The notes below the pieces were generated by a model that saw nothing but the letters and a program-made list of their open reading frames with translations, had not been told where the DNA came from and made no database searches. Shown here piece after piece: positions 53,972 through 62,606 of a DNA stretch of 64,000 nt (its first letter is position 1; every line of letters begins with the position of its first letter). The DNA is from Rhizobium sp. PDO1-076 (GTDB taxonomy: Bacteria; Pseudomonadota; Alphaproteobacteria; Rhizobiales; Rhizobiaceae). The position numbers and the translations under genes are program-made. The stretch spans positions 45,027 to 109,026 of the forward strand of contig NZ_AHZC01000333.1 in the NCBI RefSeq assembly GCF_000247475.1, given 5' to 3'.

Positions 53972-54004
53972 AAAGGCCGGCCTTTCGCCGGCCTTTGCTT
54001 TTTT
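53972..54004 (+). terminator. Rho-independent terminator of rpmF
   Basis: Ten-bp stem AAAGGCCGGC / GCCGGCCTTT with loop CTTTC, then GCTTTTTT. Confidence 0.9.
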
Positions 54005-54083
54005 GTCGAACGCACCGATATAGCCTGCGGCAGATCCGCTCGACATCCGGCAAGGATCCTGCGCCAACACGAGGATCCGCCAT

Positions 54084-54488
54084 ATGTTTGCCGCCGTGCC
54101 TCTGATGCTCGTTCCGCTCGCCTTCTACAATCTGGTCATGATTGGCTTCTGGGGCGGGGGAATTGCGGCATTTTCCGATACCGTCATGTCCGTTGCCATG
54201 CTGTCGGGTGCGCTGTGGACCCTCAGCCTTGGCGATGTCCTTGTTCTCGTCGCTCTGGTCGTATTGTTCATCGAAGTGTTGAAGGCGACGCGTAGCGGTC
54301 GAGGTTCGTTGCTCAATCACATGCTGTCAATGCTGGTGTTCATCGTCTTCCTGGTTGAGTTCCTGCTGGTGCGGAATGCGGCAACCCCGATTTTCTTCAT
54401 GCTGATGATCATTGCCTTCATCGATGTGGTGGCGGGCTTTGCCATCTCCAATCGCGCGGCCGCCCGCGACGTGTCTATCGGGCTCTGA
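54084..54488 (+). CDS. Conserved small inner-membrane protein, four predicted helices
   Basis: 134 residues with GAGGA upstream of ATG 54084. Almost wholly hydrophobic, with four membrane helices: about residues 3-25, 45-68, 80-98 and 103-120. Short polar linkers include KATRSGRGSLLN between helices 2 and 3. No enzymatic motif is visible and I do not recognise a named family with certainty, though rhizobia carry similar proteins in this rpmF-phaR neighbourhood. It converges on phaR, whose terminator lies 25 bp beyond its stop. Function unknown. Confidence 0.75.
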   Translation: MFAAVPLMLVPLAFYNLVMIGFWGGGIAAFSDTVMSVAMLSGALWTLSLGDVLVLVALVVLFIEVLKATRSGRGSLLNHMLSMLVFIVFLVEFLLVRNAATPIFFMLMIIAFIDVVAGFAISNRAAARDVSIGL

Positions 54489-54512
54489 CGCTCACACCCA
54501 TGTCTGCCGCCG

Positions 54513-54541
54513 AAAAAAAAGGCCGCGAGATGATCGCGGCC
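54513..54541 (-). terminator. Rho-independent terminator of phaR
   Basis: Read on the minus strand: GGCCGCGA / TCGCGGCC eight-bp stem, five-base loop, then eight T (A-run 54513-54520 on the plus strand). It lies 8 bp after the phaR stop. Confidence 0.9.
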
Positions 54542-54548
54542 ATGTCGG

Positions 54549-55127
54549 TCAGAGGCTGTCGAGCTTGTTCTGCAAGGATCGGAGCTGTTCCTTCAGCTCG
54601 TCAATATCCTTGGCTTCGGCCTTGCGTGTTTCCTTCGCGGGCTGCTGACCGGCGACAAACGGCGAAAACATCTGCATTGCCTGCTGGAACATTTCGGTGT
54701 TGCGCTTGACCTGCTCTTCCATCAGCTGGATCGGCATTTGCAGGTTCTTCGACATCGGATGGTCGCCGAAAGCGCGGGTCATCTGTTCGCGCATCTGCGT
54801 CTGCTGCTCGGTGAACGCCGTCATCGAATGCTCAAGAAAGCTCGGCACGACCATCTGCATCTGATCGCCGTAGTAGCTGATCAACTGGCGCAGGAAGGAA
54901 ATGGGCAGAAGCGTATTGCCGGTTTTGGATTCCTGCTCGAAAATGATCTGGGTCAGGACGGAATGGGTGATGTCATCGCCGGACTTGGCATCCTGTACGA
55001 CAAAGTCCTCGCCCTTCTTGACCATCTTGGCCAAGTCCTCAAGCGTCACATAGGTGCTCGTGCCGGTATTGTAGAGGCGTCGATTGGCGTATTTCTTGAT
55101 CACGATATCGCCATCGGCTTTGGCCAT
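54549..55127 (-). CDS. phaR: Polyhydroxyalkanoate synthesis repressor PhaR
   Basis: 192 residues with AGGAGA upstream of ATG 55127. The N-terminal PHB/PHA accumulation regulator domain reads IVIKKYANRRLYNTGTSTYV and TLEDLAKMVKKGEDFVVQDA, and binds DNA. The middle carries ILTQ-type PHB_acc helices (LTQIIFEQESKTGNTLLPIS). The C-terminal part has heptad-like repeats (EQQTQMREQMTRAF, DIDELKEQLRSLQNKLDSL) that may bind granules and oligomerise. PhaR represses phasin and PHB genes until granules titrate it. It is divergent from phaA over 227 bp that contains a GTGCATTGCAC palindrome. Confidence 0.96.
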   Translation of the reverse strand: MAKADGDIVIKKYANRRLYNTGTSTYVTLEDLAKMVKKGEDFVVQDAKSGDDITHSVLTQIIFEQESKTGNTLLPISFLRQLISYYGDQMQMVVPSFLEHSMTAFTEQQTQMREQMTRAFGDHPMSKNLQMPIQLMEEQVKRNTEMFQQAMQMFSPFVAGQQPAKETRKAEAKDIDELKEQLRSLQNKLDSL

Positions 55128-55215
55128 GTCTGTCTCCTAACCCGTCGTTTTTGGTTAATTTTTGCTCTTCCCGTCGAGAATGTAAGCGCAAAAGAAGGCT
55201 GGTGACAATCTCTTT

Positions 55216-55226
55216 GTGCATTGCAC
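55216..55226. promoter_or_regulatory. Candidate PhaR-type palindrome between phaR and phaA
   Basis: GTGCATTGCAC, an 11-bp palindrome with a TGCA-rich core like the TGC-repeat sites reported for alphaproteobacterial PhaR proteins. It lies 89 bp upstream of phaR and 129 bp upstream of phaA. Assignment is by similarity of pattern only. Confidence 0.45.
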
Positions 55227-55354
55227 GAAGCGCATTTGACGAATGTCAGTAAGTTGCAACCAAAGAACGAATGCGGCACTGCGATCCCGTTTGACACCGG
55301 ATGAAACCTTTGTCAGGTTCTTGCGAAAGATCGATAAACTGGAGGAGACGTCTC

Positions 55355-56536
55355 ATGAGCAGCCAATCCATCGTGATCGCCAGCGCGGCCAGAACTGCGG
55401 TCGGTTCCTTCAACGGTGCTTTTGCCACCGTTTCAGCCCATGATCTGGGCGCGGTCGCCATCAAGGCCGTGCTGGAGCGTGCCGGTGTCGAGGCGGCGGA
55501 AGTCGATGAAGTCATTCTCGGTCAGATCCTGACCGCTGGACAGGGGCAGAACCCGGCTCGTCAGGCGGCGATGAAGGCGGGTATCCCTCAGGAAGCAACG
55601 GCCTGGGGTTTGAACCAGCTTTGCGGCTCCGGCCTTCGTGCCGTGGCGCTCGGCATGCAGCAGATTGCAACCGGTGATGCCAAGATCATCATCGCCGGCG
55701 GCCAGGAATCGATGTCGATGGCGCCGCATTGCGCGCATCTGCGCGGCGGCACCAAGATGGGTGACCTGAAGATGGTCGACACCATGATCAAGGACGGCCT
55801 GACCGACGCATTCTACGGTTATCATATGGGCACCACCGCCGAGAATGTTGCCCGCCAGTGGCAGCTTTCGCGCGACGAGCAGGATGCGTTCGCGCTCGGC
55901 TCGCAGAACAAGGCCGAGGCGGCCCAGGCAGCCGGCAGGTTCAAGGATGAAATCGTTCCGGTCATCGTGCCCAGCCGTAAAGGCGACGTAACCGTCGACG
56001 CCGACGAATACATTCGTCTTGGCGCGACAATGGAAAGCATGACCAAGCTGAAACCGGCCTTCGACAAGGAAGGCACCGTGACCGCGGGCAATGCGTCCGG
56101 CCTCAATGACGGCGCGGCTGCAACCCTCTTGATGACCGAGGCGGAGGCTTCGCGTCGTGGCATTGCACCGCTTGCCCGGATCGTCTCCTGGGCCACGGCA
56201 GGTGTCGATCCGCGGATCATGGGAACAGGCCCCATCCCCGCATCGCGCAAGGCGCTGGAGCGCGCCGGGTGGAAAGTCTCCGATCTCGACCTCATCGAAG
56301 CAAACGAGGCCTTTGCCGCTCAGGCCTGCGCGGTGAACAAGGATCTCGGCTGGGACACGTCGATCGTCAACGTCAATGGTGGTGCGATCGCGATCGGCCA
56401 TCCGGTCGGTGCGTCGGGCGCACGCATCCTCAACACGCTGCTGTTCGAGATGAAGCGCCGCGGCGCCAAGAAGGGCCTTGCAACCCTGTGCATCGGCGGC
56501 GGCATGGGTGTCGCCATGTGTCTCGAAGCTCTCTGA
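55355..56536 (+). CDS. phaA: Acetyl-CoA C-acetyltransferase (beta-ketothiolase)
   Basis: 393 residues from ATG 55355 with TGGAGGAG upstream. The thiolase triad is Cys90 ([12 protein letters not shown]), His349 ([12 protein letters not shown]) and Cys379 (LCIGGGMG). [16 protein letters not shown] is the biosynthetic-thiolase N-terminus. It condenses two acetyl-CoA to acetoacetyl-CoA as the first step of polyhydroxybutyrate synthesis. phaB follows 165 bp downstream, with a small hairpin in the gap. The polymerase gene phaC is not in the window. Confidence 0.96.
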   Translation: MSSQSIVIASAARTAVGSFNGAFATVSAHDLGAVAIKAVLERAGVEAAEVDEVILGQILTAGQGQNPARQAAMKAGIPQEATAWGLNQLCGSGLRAVALGMQQIATGDAKIIIAGGQESMSMAPHCAHLRGGTKMGDLKMVDTMIKDGLTDAFYGYHMGTTAENVARQWQLSRDEQDAFALGSQNKAEAAQAAGRFKDEIVPVIVPSRKGDVTVDADEYIRLGATMESMTKLKPAFDKEGTVTAGNASGLNDGAAATLLMTEAEASRRGIAPLARIVSWATAGVDPRIMGTGPIPASRKALERAGWKVSDLDLIEANEAFAAQACAVNKDLGWDTSIVNVNGGAIAIGHPVGASGARILNTLLFEMKRRGAKKGLATLCIGGGMGVAMCLEAL

Positions 56537-56602
56537 CGCCTGGCGGCGACGGCATGACGTGCGAGGGCATGGCCTCCCGCATCCTCATCGGAAAATGAGT
56601 TT

Positions 56603-56622
56603 GTCCCGGTTGACGCCGGGAC
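56603..56622 (+). other. Intercistronic hairpin phaA-phaB
   Basis: GTCCCGG / CCGGGAC perfect seven-bp stem with a six-base loop, in the 165-bp gap between phaA and phaB. No U-tract, so it is a possible processing or stability element that would let the two genes be expressed at different levels. Confidence 0.45.
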
Positions 56623-56701
56623 CGCTGATCTGCGCGCAGGGTGACGGGAACCACGCTGCCAAATTTTGCCAGAAAATCCAGAACAACATGGGGAGGAAGA
56701 T

Positions 56702-57427
56702 ATGAGCAGAGTCGCATTGGTAACGGGTGGCACGCGTGGCATTGGCGCGGCCATATCCGTCGCACTCAAGGCCGCTGGCTACAAGGTCGCGGCAAACTAT
56801 GCCGGCAATGACGAGAAGGCCAAGGCCTTTGAGGCCGAAACGGGCATTCCGGTGTTCAAGTGGGACGTCTCGATCTACCAGTCCTGCGTCGATGGGATCG
56901 CTTCCGTTGAGGCGGCACTTGGCCCGGTCGAGGTGCTGGTCAACAATGCCGGCATCACCCGCGACGCGATGTTTCACAAGATGACGCCCGATCAGTGGAA
57001 CGAGGTGATGAACACCAATCTCACCGGTCTCTTCAATATGACGCATCCGGTATGGACCGGCATGCGCGACCGCAGTTTCGGCCGCGTCATCAATATTTCG
57101 TCGATCAATGGCCAGAAGGGCCAGATGGGTCAGGCCAATTACTCGGCGGCCAAGGCCGGCGATCTTGGCTTCACCAAGTCTCTGGCGCAGGAGGGGGCTG
57201 CCAAGGGCATCACCGTCAATGCGATCTGCCCCGGTTATATCGGGACCGAGATGGTGAGGGCCATCCCGGAAAAGGTACTGAACGAGCGGATCATCCCGCA
57301 GATCCCGGTCGGTCGGCTGGGCGAACCGGAGGAAATCGCCCGCTGCGTGGTCTTTCTGGCATCCGACGATGCCGGTTTCATCACGGGATCGACCCTCTCG
57401 GCCAATGGTGGGCAGTTCTTCGTCTGA
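56702..57427 (+). CDS. phaB: Acetoacetyl-CoA reductase
   Basis: 241 residues from ATG 56702 with GGGGAGGAAG upstream. SDR marks: TGGTRGIGAA for NADPH, NNAGITRD, catalytic Ser in INISSINGQKGQMGQ and the YSAAK pair, plus the C-terminal FITGSTLSANGGQ. The whole sequence is typical PhaB/PhbB. It reduces acetoacetyl-CoA to (R)-3-hydroxybutyryl-CoA with NADPH. Its protein ends at 57427; the following 194 bp hold no gene before the terminator shared with the small lipoprotein. Confidence 0.96.
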   Translation: MSRVALVTGGTRGIGAAISVALKAAGYKVAANYAGNDEKAKAFEAETGIPVFKWDVSIYQSCVDGIASVEAALGPVEVLVNNAGITRDAMFHKMTPDQWNEVMNTNLTGLFNMTHPVWTGMRDRSFGRVINISSINGQKGQMGQANYSAAKAGDLGFTKSLAQEGAAKGITVNAICPGYIGTEMVRAIPEKVLNERIIPQIPVGRLGEPEEIARCVVFLASDDAGFITGSTLSANGGQFFV

Positions 57428-57621
57428 TGGCGACGCGTTGCCGGTCGGTTAACGATTGGCAGCAGACGCCTTTGTCCAAACGATTAACATCCACCGTTTT
57501 CTATGGTTAAGCAGTTGTTATTCCACACCATCTAGCGGTGAACAAACCGGGAAACCCGTTGCGTCCGCGATTCGTCGCCGATTCGTTCCGGCTTTGATCA
57601 AGAGGTTAATTCGGAGCACAA

Positions 57622-57654
57622 AAAAGCCGCCAAACCTGAGGTTTGGCGGCTTTT
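57622..57654. terminator. Strong bidirectional terminator
   Basis: Perfect 14-bp stem AAAAGCCGCCAAAC / GTTTGGCGGCTTTT with loop CTGAG. It has T-runs on both strands and separates phaB (plus) from the small lipoprotein gene (minus, ends 57669). Confidence 0.93.
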
Positions 57655-57668
57655 GCGTCGCTTCCGGC

Positions 57669-57923
57669 TTAGCGGCAGCGGGCTTCGTAGGTCCGGCCAT
57701 AACGGTCGCGATAGACGCAGTAGCCAGCGCGTTCCTGCGAATTCCCGATCAGGGCACCTGCAACACCACCAACGGCTGCGCCTACGGCTGCGCCACGAAC
57801 GTTGCCGGTGGCCACGCCGCCGATGACAGCACCCGATGCTGCACCGATCGAGGCGCCACGCTCCGTGGCGGTGCAAGATGCAAGCGGAGCAATCAATGCC
57901 AGTGCAAGAAGGATCTTTTTCAT
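57669..57923 (-). CDS. Small glycine-zipper lipoprotein
   Basis: 84 residues. The signal MKKILLALALIAPLASC ends in a lipobox with Cys17, so it is exported and lipidated. The middle is a glycine-zipper, GASIGAASGAVIGGVATGNV and GAAVGAAVGGVAGALIG, as in the 17-kDa surface antigen / YmgG-type proteins. The C-terminus has two cysteines (GYCVYRDRYGRTYEARCR) that could form a disulfide. Likely a small outer- or inner-membrane lipoprotein of unknown role. It follows the DUF3309 gene by 27 bp and probably shares its mRNA. Confidence 0.82.
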   Translation of the reverse strand: MKKILLALALIAPLASCTATERGASIGAASGAVIGGVATGNVRGAAVGAAVGGVAGALIGNSQERAGYCVYRDRYGRTYEARCR

Positions 57924-57950
57924 TGTTCCAGTCCTTTCGACGACGTCGCG

Positions 57951-58103
57951 TTAGATTCGGCCCATCAGCATCAGGATGATGAGGATGAGAAGTACCAGTC
58001 CCAAGCCGCCGGACGGGCCGTAACCCCAGCTGCGACTATGACCCCAGTTCGGCAGAGCGCCGATCAGTAGAAGAATAAGGATGATGACAAGAATGGTGCT
58101 CAT
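57951..58103 (-). CDS. DUF3309 family small membrane protein
   Basis: 50 residues, too short to be caught by most gene callers. Translating the minus strand from ATG 58103 gives MSTILVIILILLLIGALPNW, then GHSRSWGYGPSGGLGLVLLI and LIILMLMGRI, ending TAA. This is the DUF3309 pattern: two short hydrophobic stretches around a conserved PxWxHSRSWGYGPSGG loop. AGGAGAGG lies 5 bases before the start. It overlaps the 3' end of the alpha/beta hydrolase gene by 68 bp in another frame. Such proteins are widespread in rhizobia and other proteobacteria; the function is unknown. Confidence 0.85.
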   Translation of the reverse strand: MSTILVIILILLLIGALPNWGHSRSWGYGPSGGLGLVLLILIILMLMGRI

Positions 58104-59109
58104 TGGGGACCTCTCCTAAGCCTATGGGAAACTTTGCGTTCTGTGCTGGTTGAACGCCTCCGGCTTTGATTTGTTCCATCGGATTTGCGAGAGCGTTGAG
58201 TAATCTGTCGAGATGGGTCGGCATGTGAGTGCCGCCGGCTTTGCGGAGTGAGGGCAGGATGAACCTCGTCTGGCGGGCGTGCACAAAGCTTTCCACGATC
58301 CTGTCGGTCTGCATCTTATGCTCGACCATCGGCAGATGGCCGCATGCGCGAAGGATGACGGTTTGCGCCTGGGGCAGAAGCTTCGAGACGTGCAACTGGT
58401 GCGCCGGCGGGACGATCGCATCATTGGCGCCGACAAGATTGAGGACCGGCATGCGCAGCAGCTGCAGGTCCGTCAGCAGGCTCGTGCCGGACATGAACCG
58501 GATACAGGCCGCGATGTCTTCGGAACGACCGCGCAAAAGATTTTCGCGCACCTTTTCCATGGCCGCGCGGGCGTGATCATCCTCCCAAGGGCACGACTTG
58601 TCGTAGACGCATTCGACCGAGCCCCAGCGAAATTGCTCGCTGGTCGAGATCCAGCGACGAAAGAACTGGCGAAACAGATAAGGTCCCATGTGCGGGAGGC
58701 GGAGCAGCCGCGCCGCCAGTCGTTCCTGCCCCTCGAAGCGCCCGCAGGCAAAAGCACCCATCAGGATCACCGAGCGGACCAGTTCCGGATGGTCGAGGGC
58801 GAGAAGCAGGGACACAAAACCGCCCGTAGAGTGACCGATCAAGGTCACTGGGCGGCCGCCGAAATCGCGGCGTATGGCCGCCGCCAGCGCCTCGGTGACG
58901 CTTGCCCGCGCAATGGGCTCGCCGGGAGCCTCGAGGCTCCATGGATGGTGACCGGGAAGGGGATAGGCTGCAGTCCGGCCATGCAGGGTGATCTCCGGTG
59001 CGTAGGCATGCCAGAACGCAGGCGCCATGACCATGCCGTGCAGAAGCACGAAGTTCTGACCGTCGTGTTTGTGGCTAATCCATTCTGCGGCTGGGAGCGT
59101 CAGTGTCAT
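58036..59109 (-). CDS. Alpha/beta hydrolase with an atypical C-terminal tail
   Basis: 357 residues. The alpha/beta-hydrolase core covers about residues 15-285: LLHGMVMAPAFWHAYAPEI, nucleophile elbow IGHSTGGF with Ser94, Asp in LVGANDAIVPP and His in ACGHLPMVEH. The family is usually about 270-290 residues; here about 70 extra residues follow, the last 22 of them in frame with the start of the DUF3309 gene. Loss of an ancestral stop codon is one explanation. Esterase or lipase-type activity is likely, substrate unknown. Divergent from the helicase at 59486. Confidence 0.82.
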   Translation of the reverse strand: MTLTLPAAEWISHKHDGQNFVLLHGMVMAPAFWHAYAPEITLHGRTAAYPLPGHHPWSLEAPGEPIARASVTEALAAAIRRDFGGRPVTLIGHSTGGFVSLLLALDHPELVRSVILMGAFACGRFEGQERLAARLLRLPHMGPYLFRQFFRRWISTSEQFRWGSVECVYDKSCPWEDDHARAAMEKVRENLLRGRSEDIAACIRFMSGTSLLTDLQLLRMPVLNLVGANDAIVPPAHQLHVSKLLPQAQTVILRACGHLPMVEHKMQTDRIVESFVHARQTRFILPSLRKAGGTHMPTHLDRLLNALANPMEQIKAGGVQPAQNAKFPIGLGEVPNEHHSCHHPYSSTDRRSAELGS

Positions 59110-59485
59110 CTCTGCAATACCTCGGCTGGCTAAACGCGGAGGTCCGAGCTGAGGTTCCGTCGCCGGAACACGTTAACTTCGGCATGATTGATGCCTTGAT
59201 GTCGGTTTTTCCGATTCAGGATATGGTGGGTAGGCAGCCAAACAGTCCGAGATATAGCCGTGAACAAATCCTGAATCCGGCAGAGTCTGTGATTCGTCTC
59301 TGATTCGTTCGCACACTGTTCCACCGGTTAATTTGCACGCAAAAAAATGATTCTGATCAAGGGTTTGCCGGGTTTTTCCGGGCGCGTGCGACAAGCGGCT
59401 TGCCTTTGGTGCACTTCATCGCCATTTGTTGCCCCAGGGTCGCCACCCCCCTTTGGTACGGCGGCCCTGTGAATCGGAGCGGTCG
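59110..59485. promoter_or_regulatory. Hydrolase-helicase divergent region with clustered GANTC sites
   Basis: 376 bp without a supported gene. Six GANTC motifs (the CcrM methylation site of alphaproteobacteria) start at 59213, 59283, 59301, 59312, 59349 and 59471. GATTCAGGAT (59213-59222) and ATCCTGAATC (59278-59287) form a 10-bp inverted repeat 55 bp apart, and TGATTCGT repeats directly at 59300 and 59311, one helical turn apart. A short ORF through here (from 59103) has no family similarity and is not called. Confidence 0.6.
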
Positions 59486-62400
59486 TTGAATACCCAACCC
59501 ATGATCCTGAGTGGCCGCAGCGTGACAGCCGTGCTGGGGCCAACGAATACGGGCAAGACCCATTTCGCCATCGAGCGCATGGTTGCGCATGGATCGGGGA
59601 TCATCGGACTGCCGTTGCGGCTGCTTGCCCGCGAGGTCTATACCCGGGTAGTCGAGCGCGTCGGCGTTCAAAATGTTGCTCTGGTGACCGGCGAGGAAAA
59701 GATCTCGCCGCCGAATGCGCGCTTTTCGGTTTGCACGGTCGAAGCCATGCCTCGTGAAACCAAAGCGTCTTTCGTGGCGATCGACGAAATCCAGCTCGCC
59801 GGCGATCTCGAGCGCGGGCATATCTTTACCGACCGGCTGTTGCATCTGCGCGGACGCGACGAGACCCTGTTGCTTGGCTCGGCAACGATGAAGCAGATCC
59901 TCATCCAGTTGCTGCCCGGCATCACAATCGTCGAGCGGCCAAGACTGTCACAGCTGTTTTATGCCGGACAGAAGAAGATCACGCGCTTGCCGCAGCGGAC
60001 GGCGATCGTGGCTTTCTCTGCCGATGAAGTCTATGCCATCGCCGAATTGATCCGCCGCCAGCGGGGCGGTGCTGCCGTGGTACTCGGCGCGCTGAGCCCG
60101 CGCACCCGCAACGCGCAGGTCGGGCTCTATCAGGAAGGCGATGTCGAATATCTGGTCGCAACCGATGCCATCGGCATGGGGCTCAACCTAGATGTCGACC
60201 ATGTGGCTTTCGCCCAGGATCGCAAATTCGACGGTTTCCAGTTCCGCAATCTGAATGCCGGCGAACTGGGACAGATCGCAGGTCGCGCTGGGCGGCACCT
60301 GAAGGACGGGACATTCGGCGTTACCGGCCGTGTCGACCCGTTCGATGACGAACTGGTCGAGCGGCTGGAAGCGCACCAGTTCGACCCGGTCAAGGTCTTG
60401 CAATGGCGCACATCACATTTTGACTATTCATCGGTGGCTGCGCTGCAGCGCAGCCTGGATACGGCACCGAAGGTCGGAGGGCTGACACGGGCCTTGCCGG
60501 CCATCGATCAGCAGGCGCTCGAGTTTTTGGCGCGCTATCCCGAGGTGATAGACCTTGCCAATCGCCCCGAACGGGTTGAGAAGTTGTGGGAGGCGTGCGC
60601 GCTGCCCGATTATCGGCGTATTACGCCCGCACAGCATGCCGACCTGATTCAGAGCCTGTTCTTCGACCTGGTTCGTCACGGTGCGGTCAATGAAGATTTT
60701 CTCGCCGAACAGGTTCGCAGGGCCGATCGGATCGATGGGGAAATTGATACACTTTCTGCGCGAATCGCGCAGATCAGAACTTGGACTTATGTGTCGAACC
60801 GGCCCGGTTGGCTTGCCGATCCGACACACTGGCAAGAAAAGACGCGGGAAATCGAAGACCGATTGTCCGATGCGCTACATGAACGGTTGACGAAACGCTT
60901 TGTTGATCGCAGGACATCTGTGCTCATGAAGCGCTTGAGAGAGAATGCAATGTTGGAAGCTGAAATCAGTGTGAACGGTGATGTCTTCGTTGAAGGGCAC
61001 GCCATGGGACAACTCTCCGGTTTCCGGTTCACGCCGATTTCCGGGGCCGAAGGTTCGGATGCCAAGGCAATCCAGGCGGCTGCCCATCGGGCGATGGCGC
61101 TGGAATTCGAAGCGCGCGCCGCGCGGCTTCACGCCTCCGGCAACAACGACCTGGCCATCGGCTCGGATGGACTGGTGCGCTGGGTCGGTGATCCGGTGGC
61201 AAAGCTGACCGGCGCCGATCATATCCTGCATCCGCGGGTGATCCTTCTGGCCGACGAGCAGTTGACCGGCAATGCGCGCGATCATGTCGCGGCGCGTATC
61301 GAGCGCTTCGTCAACCATCATATCTCGACCATCCTGAAGCCGCTCGACGATCTGTCGCGCGCCGAGGATCTGCAGGGTCTGGCCAAGGGCCTTGCCTTCC
61401 AGCTGGTTGAACACTTGGGCGTGCTGTTCCGCCGCGATGTCTCCGACGACGTCAAGTCGCTGGATCAGGACGGTCGTGCCTCGATGCGCCGCTATGGTGT
61501 GCGCTTCGGCGCCTACCATATTTTCATGCCGGCACTGCTGAAGCCTGCCCCGGCCGAACTGATTTCGCTGCTCTGGGCGCTGAAGCACGATGGCCTCGAC
61601 AAGCCGGGCTACGGCGACCTCATTCCTGTTCTGGCCGCAGGTCGCACATCCGTCGTCACCGACCCGACCTACGAGCGGATGTTCTACAAGCTTGCCGGTT
61701 TCCGATTCCTCGGCAAGCGTGCGGTGCGTATCGATATTCTCGAGCGTCTGGCTGATCTGATCCGTCCGCTGCTGCAGTGGAAGCCCGGTTCGCCGGCGCG
61801 CCCGGACGGTGCCTACGACGGCCGTCGCTTCACCACGACGACGGCCATGCTGTCGATCCTTGGGGCGACGCCGGACGACATGGAAGAGATCTTGAAGGGT
61901 CTCGGCTATCGCGCCGACAGCGTGTCTGCCGAAGACGCAGCCGGTTTCCTTGCGGCCCAGACGTCGGGAGCTCCTGCGGCTGCCGAAGCTGCTACCGAAA
62001 AGAATGATGACGACAGCGTCGACGATGCCGATCACGCCGCTGCGGACGCTTCTGCTGAAGCACCGGCTGTCGAGGCACCTGCAGCCCAGGAAGCCGTCAA
62101 CGAAACATCTGTTGGCGAGGCATCCGGTGCCGACGCGCCGGTGGCGACGATCGAGGCTGCAGATGGTGCGGCTGCGACTGCTGACGCCGATGCGACGCCT
62201 GCCGAGCCGAAGCCGGTCCTGCTCTGGCGTCCGGGTGGTCGCAGCGACAACCAGCGCGGCGCCCGCCCGGCGGGTGACCGTCGTTCGCAGGGCCAGCGTG
62301 CGTCGGCCGGCGACGGTAAGACCGAAAGCCGTCGCGATGATCGCCGACGGGATGGTGGTCGCAACGAACAGGGACAGGGCGGTAAGCCGCGCGACAACAA

Positions 62401-62605
62401 CAATCGTGGCAATGCTGGCAAGGGTGATCGCCAGGAGCGCGGCGATCGTCAGGACCGCAAGGATCGTGGTCCGCGCCCCGAGCGTGACAACAACAAGTCG
62501 CAGCCTGCCCGTTTCGAGGCGAAGCCGCCGCGCAAGGAAAAACCGGTGGATCCGGATTCGCCTTTTGCCAAGCTCGCTGCCCTTAAGGAACAGATGAAGA
62601 AGTAG
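59486..62605 (+). CDS. SUV3-like DEAD/DExH RNA helicase with disordered C-terminal tail
   Basis: 1039 residues from TTG 59486 (GGAG six bases upstream); ATG 59501 would drop five residues. The helicase core has Walker A GPTNTGKTH, motif II IDEIQ (Asp100), SATM and motif VI QIAGRAGRH within about residues 1-290, like mitochondrial SUV3 and its alphaproteobacterial relatives. A long central region (about 300-820) is characteristic of the bacterial group. From about 820 the chain is low-complexity: first Ala/Glu/Asp, then Arg/Gly/Asp/Gln-rich (RRDDRRRDGGRNEQGQ), ending with a short KLAALKEQMKK helix. This tail probably binds RNA. Likely role is RNA unwinding in turnover or ribosome-related processes (inference). 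The S4 gene starts 1 bp after its stop. Confidence 0.9.
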   Translation: MNTQPMILSGRSVTAVLGPTNTGKTHFAIERMVAHGSGIIGLPLRLLAREVYTRVVERVGVQNVALVTGEEKISPPNARFSVCTVEAMPRETKASFVAIDEIQLAGDLERGHIFTDRLLHLRGRDETLLLGSATMKQILIQLLPGITIVERPRLSQLFYAGQKKITRLPQRTAIVAFSADEVYAIAELIRRQRGGAAVVLGALSPRTRNAQVGLYQEGDVEYLVATDAIGMGLNLDVDHVAFAQDRKFDGFQFRNLNAGELGQIAGRAGRHLKDGTFGVTGRVDPFDDELVERLEAHQFDPVKVLQWRTSHFDYSSVAALQRSLDTAPKVGGLTRALPAIDQQALEFLARYPEVIDLANRPERVEKLWEACALPDYRRITPAQHADLIQSLFFDLVRHGAVNEDFLAEQVRRADRIDGEIDTLSARIAQIRTWTYVSNRPGWLADPTHWQEKTREIEDRLSDALHERLTKRFVDRRTSVLMKRLRENAMLEAEISVNGDVFVEGHAMGQLSGFRFTPISGAEGSDAKAIQAAAHRAMALEFEARAARLHASGNNDLAIGSDGLVRWVGDPVAKLTGADHILHPRVILLADEQLTGNARDHVAARIERFVNHHISTILKPLDDLSRAEDLQGLAKGLAFQLVEHLGVLFRRDVSDDVKSLDQDGRASMRRYGVRFGAYHIFMPALLKPAPAELISLLWALKHDGLDKPGYGDLIPVLAAGRTSVVTDPTYERMFYKLAGFRFLGKRAVRIDILERLADLIRPLLQWKPGSPARPDGAYDGRRFTTTTAMLSILGATPDDMEEILKGLGYRADSVSAEDAAGFLAAQTSGAPAAAEAATEKNDDDSVDDADHAAADASAEAPAVEAPAAQEAVNETSVGEASGADAPVATIEAADGAAATADADATPAEPKPVLLWRPGGRSDNQRGARPAGDRRSQGQRASAGDGKTESRRDDRRRDGGRNEQGQGGKPRDNNNRGNAGKGDRQERGDRQDRKDRGPRPERDNNKSQPARFEAKPPRKEKPVDPDSPFAKLAALKEQMKK

Positions 62606-62606
62606 G

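Noticed and set aside
59103..59303. 66-residue open frame in front of the helicase
   Set aside because: No ribosome site, no family similarity and it runs over the GANTC cluster; treated as non-coding.
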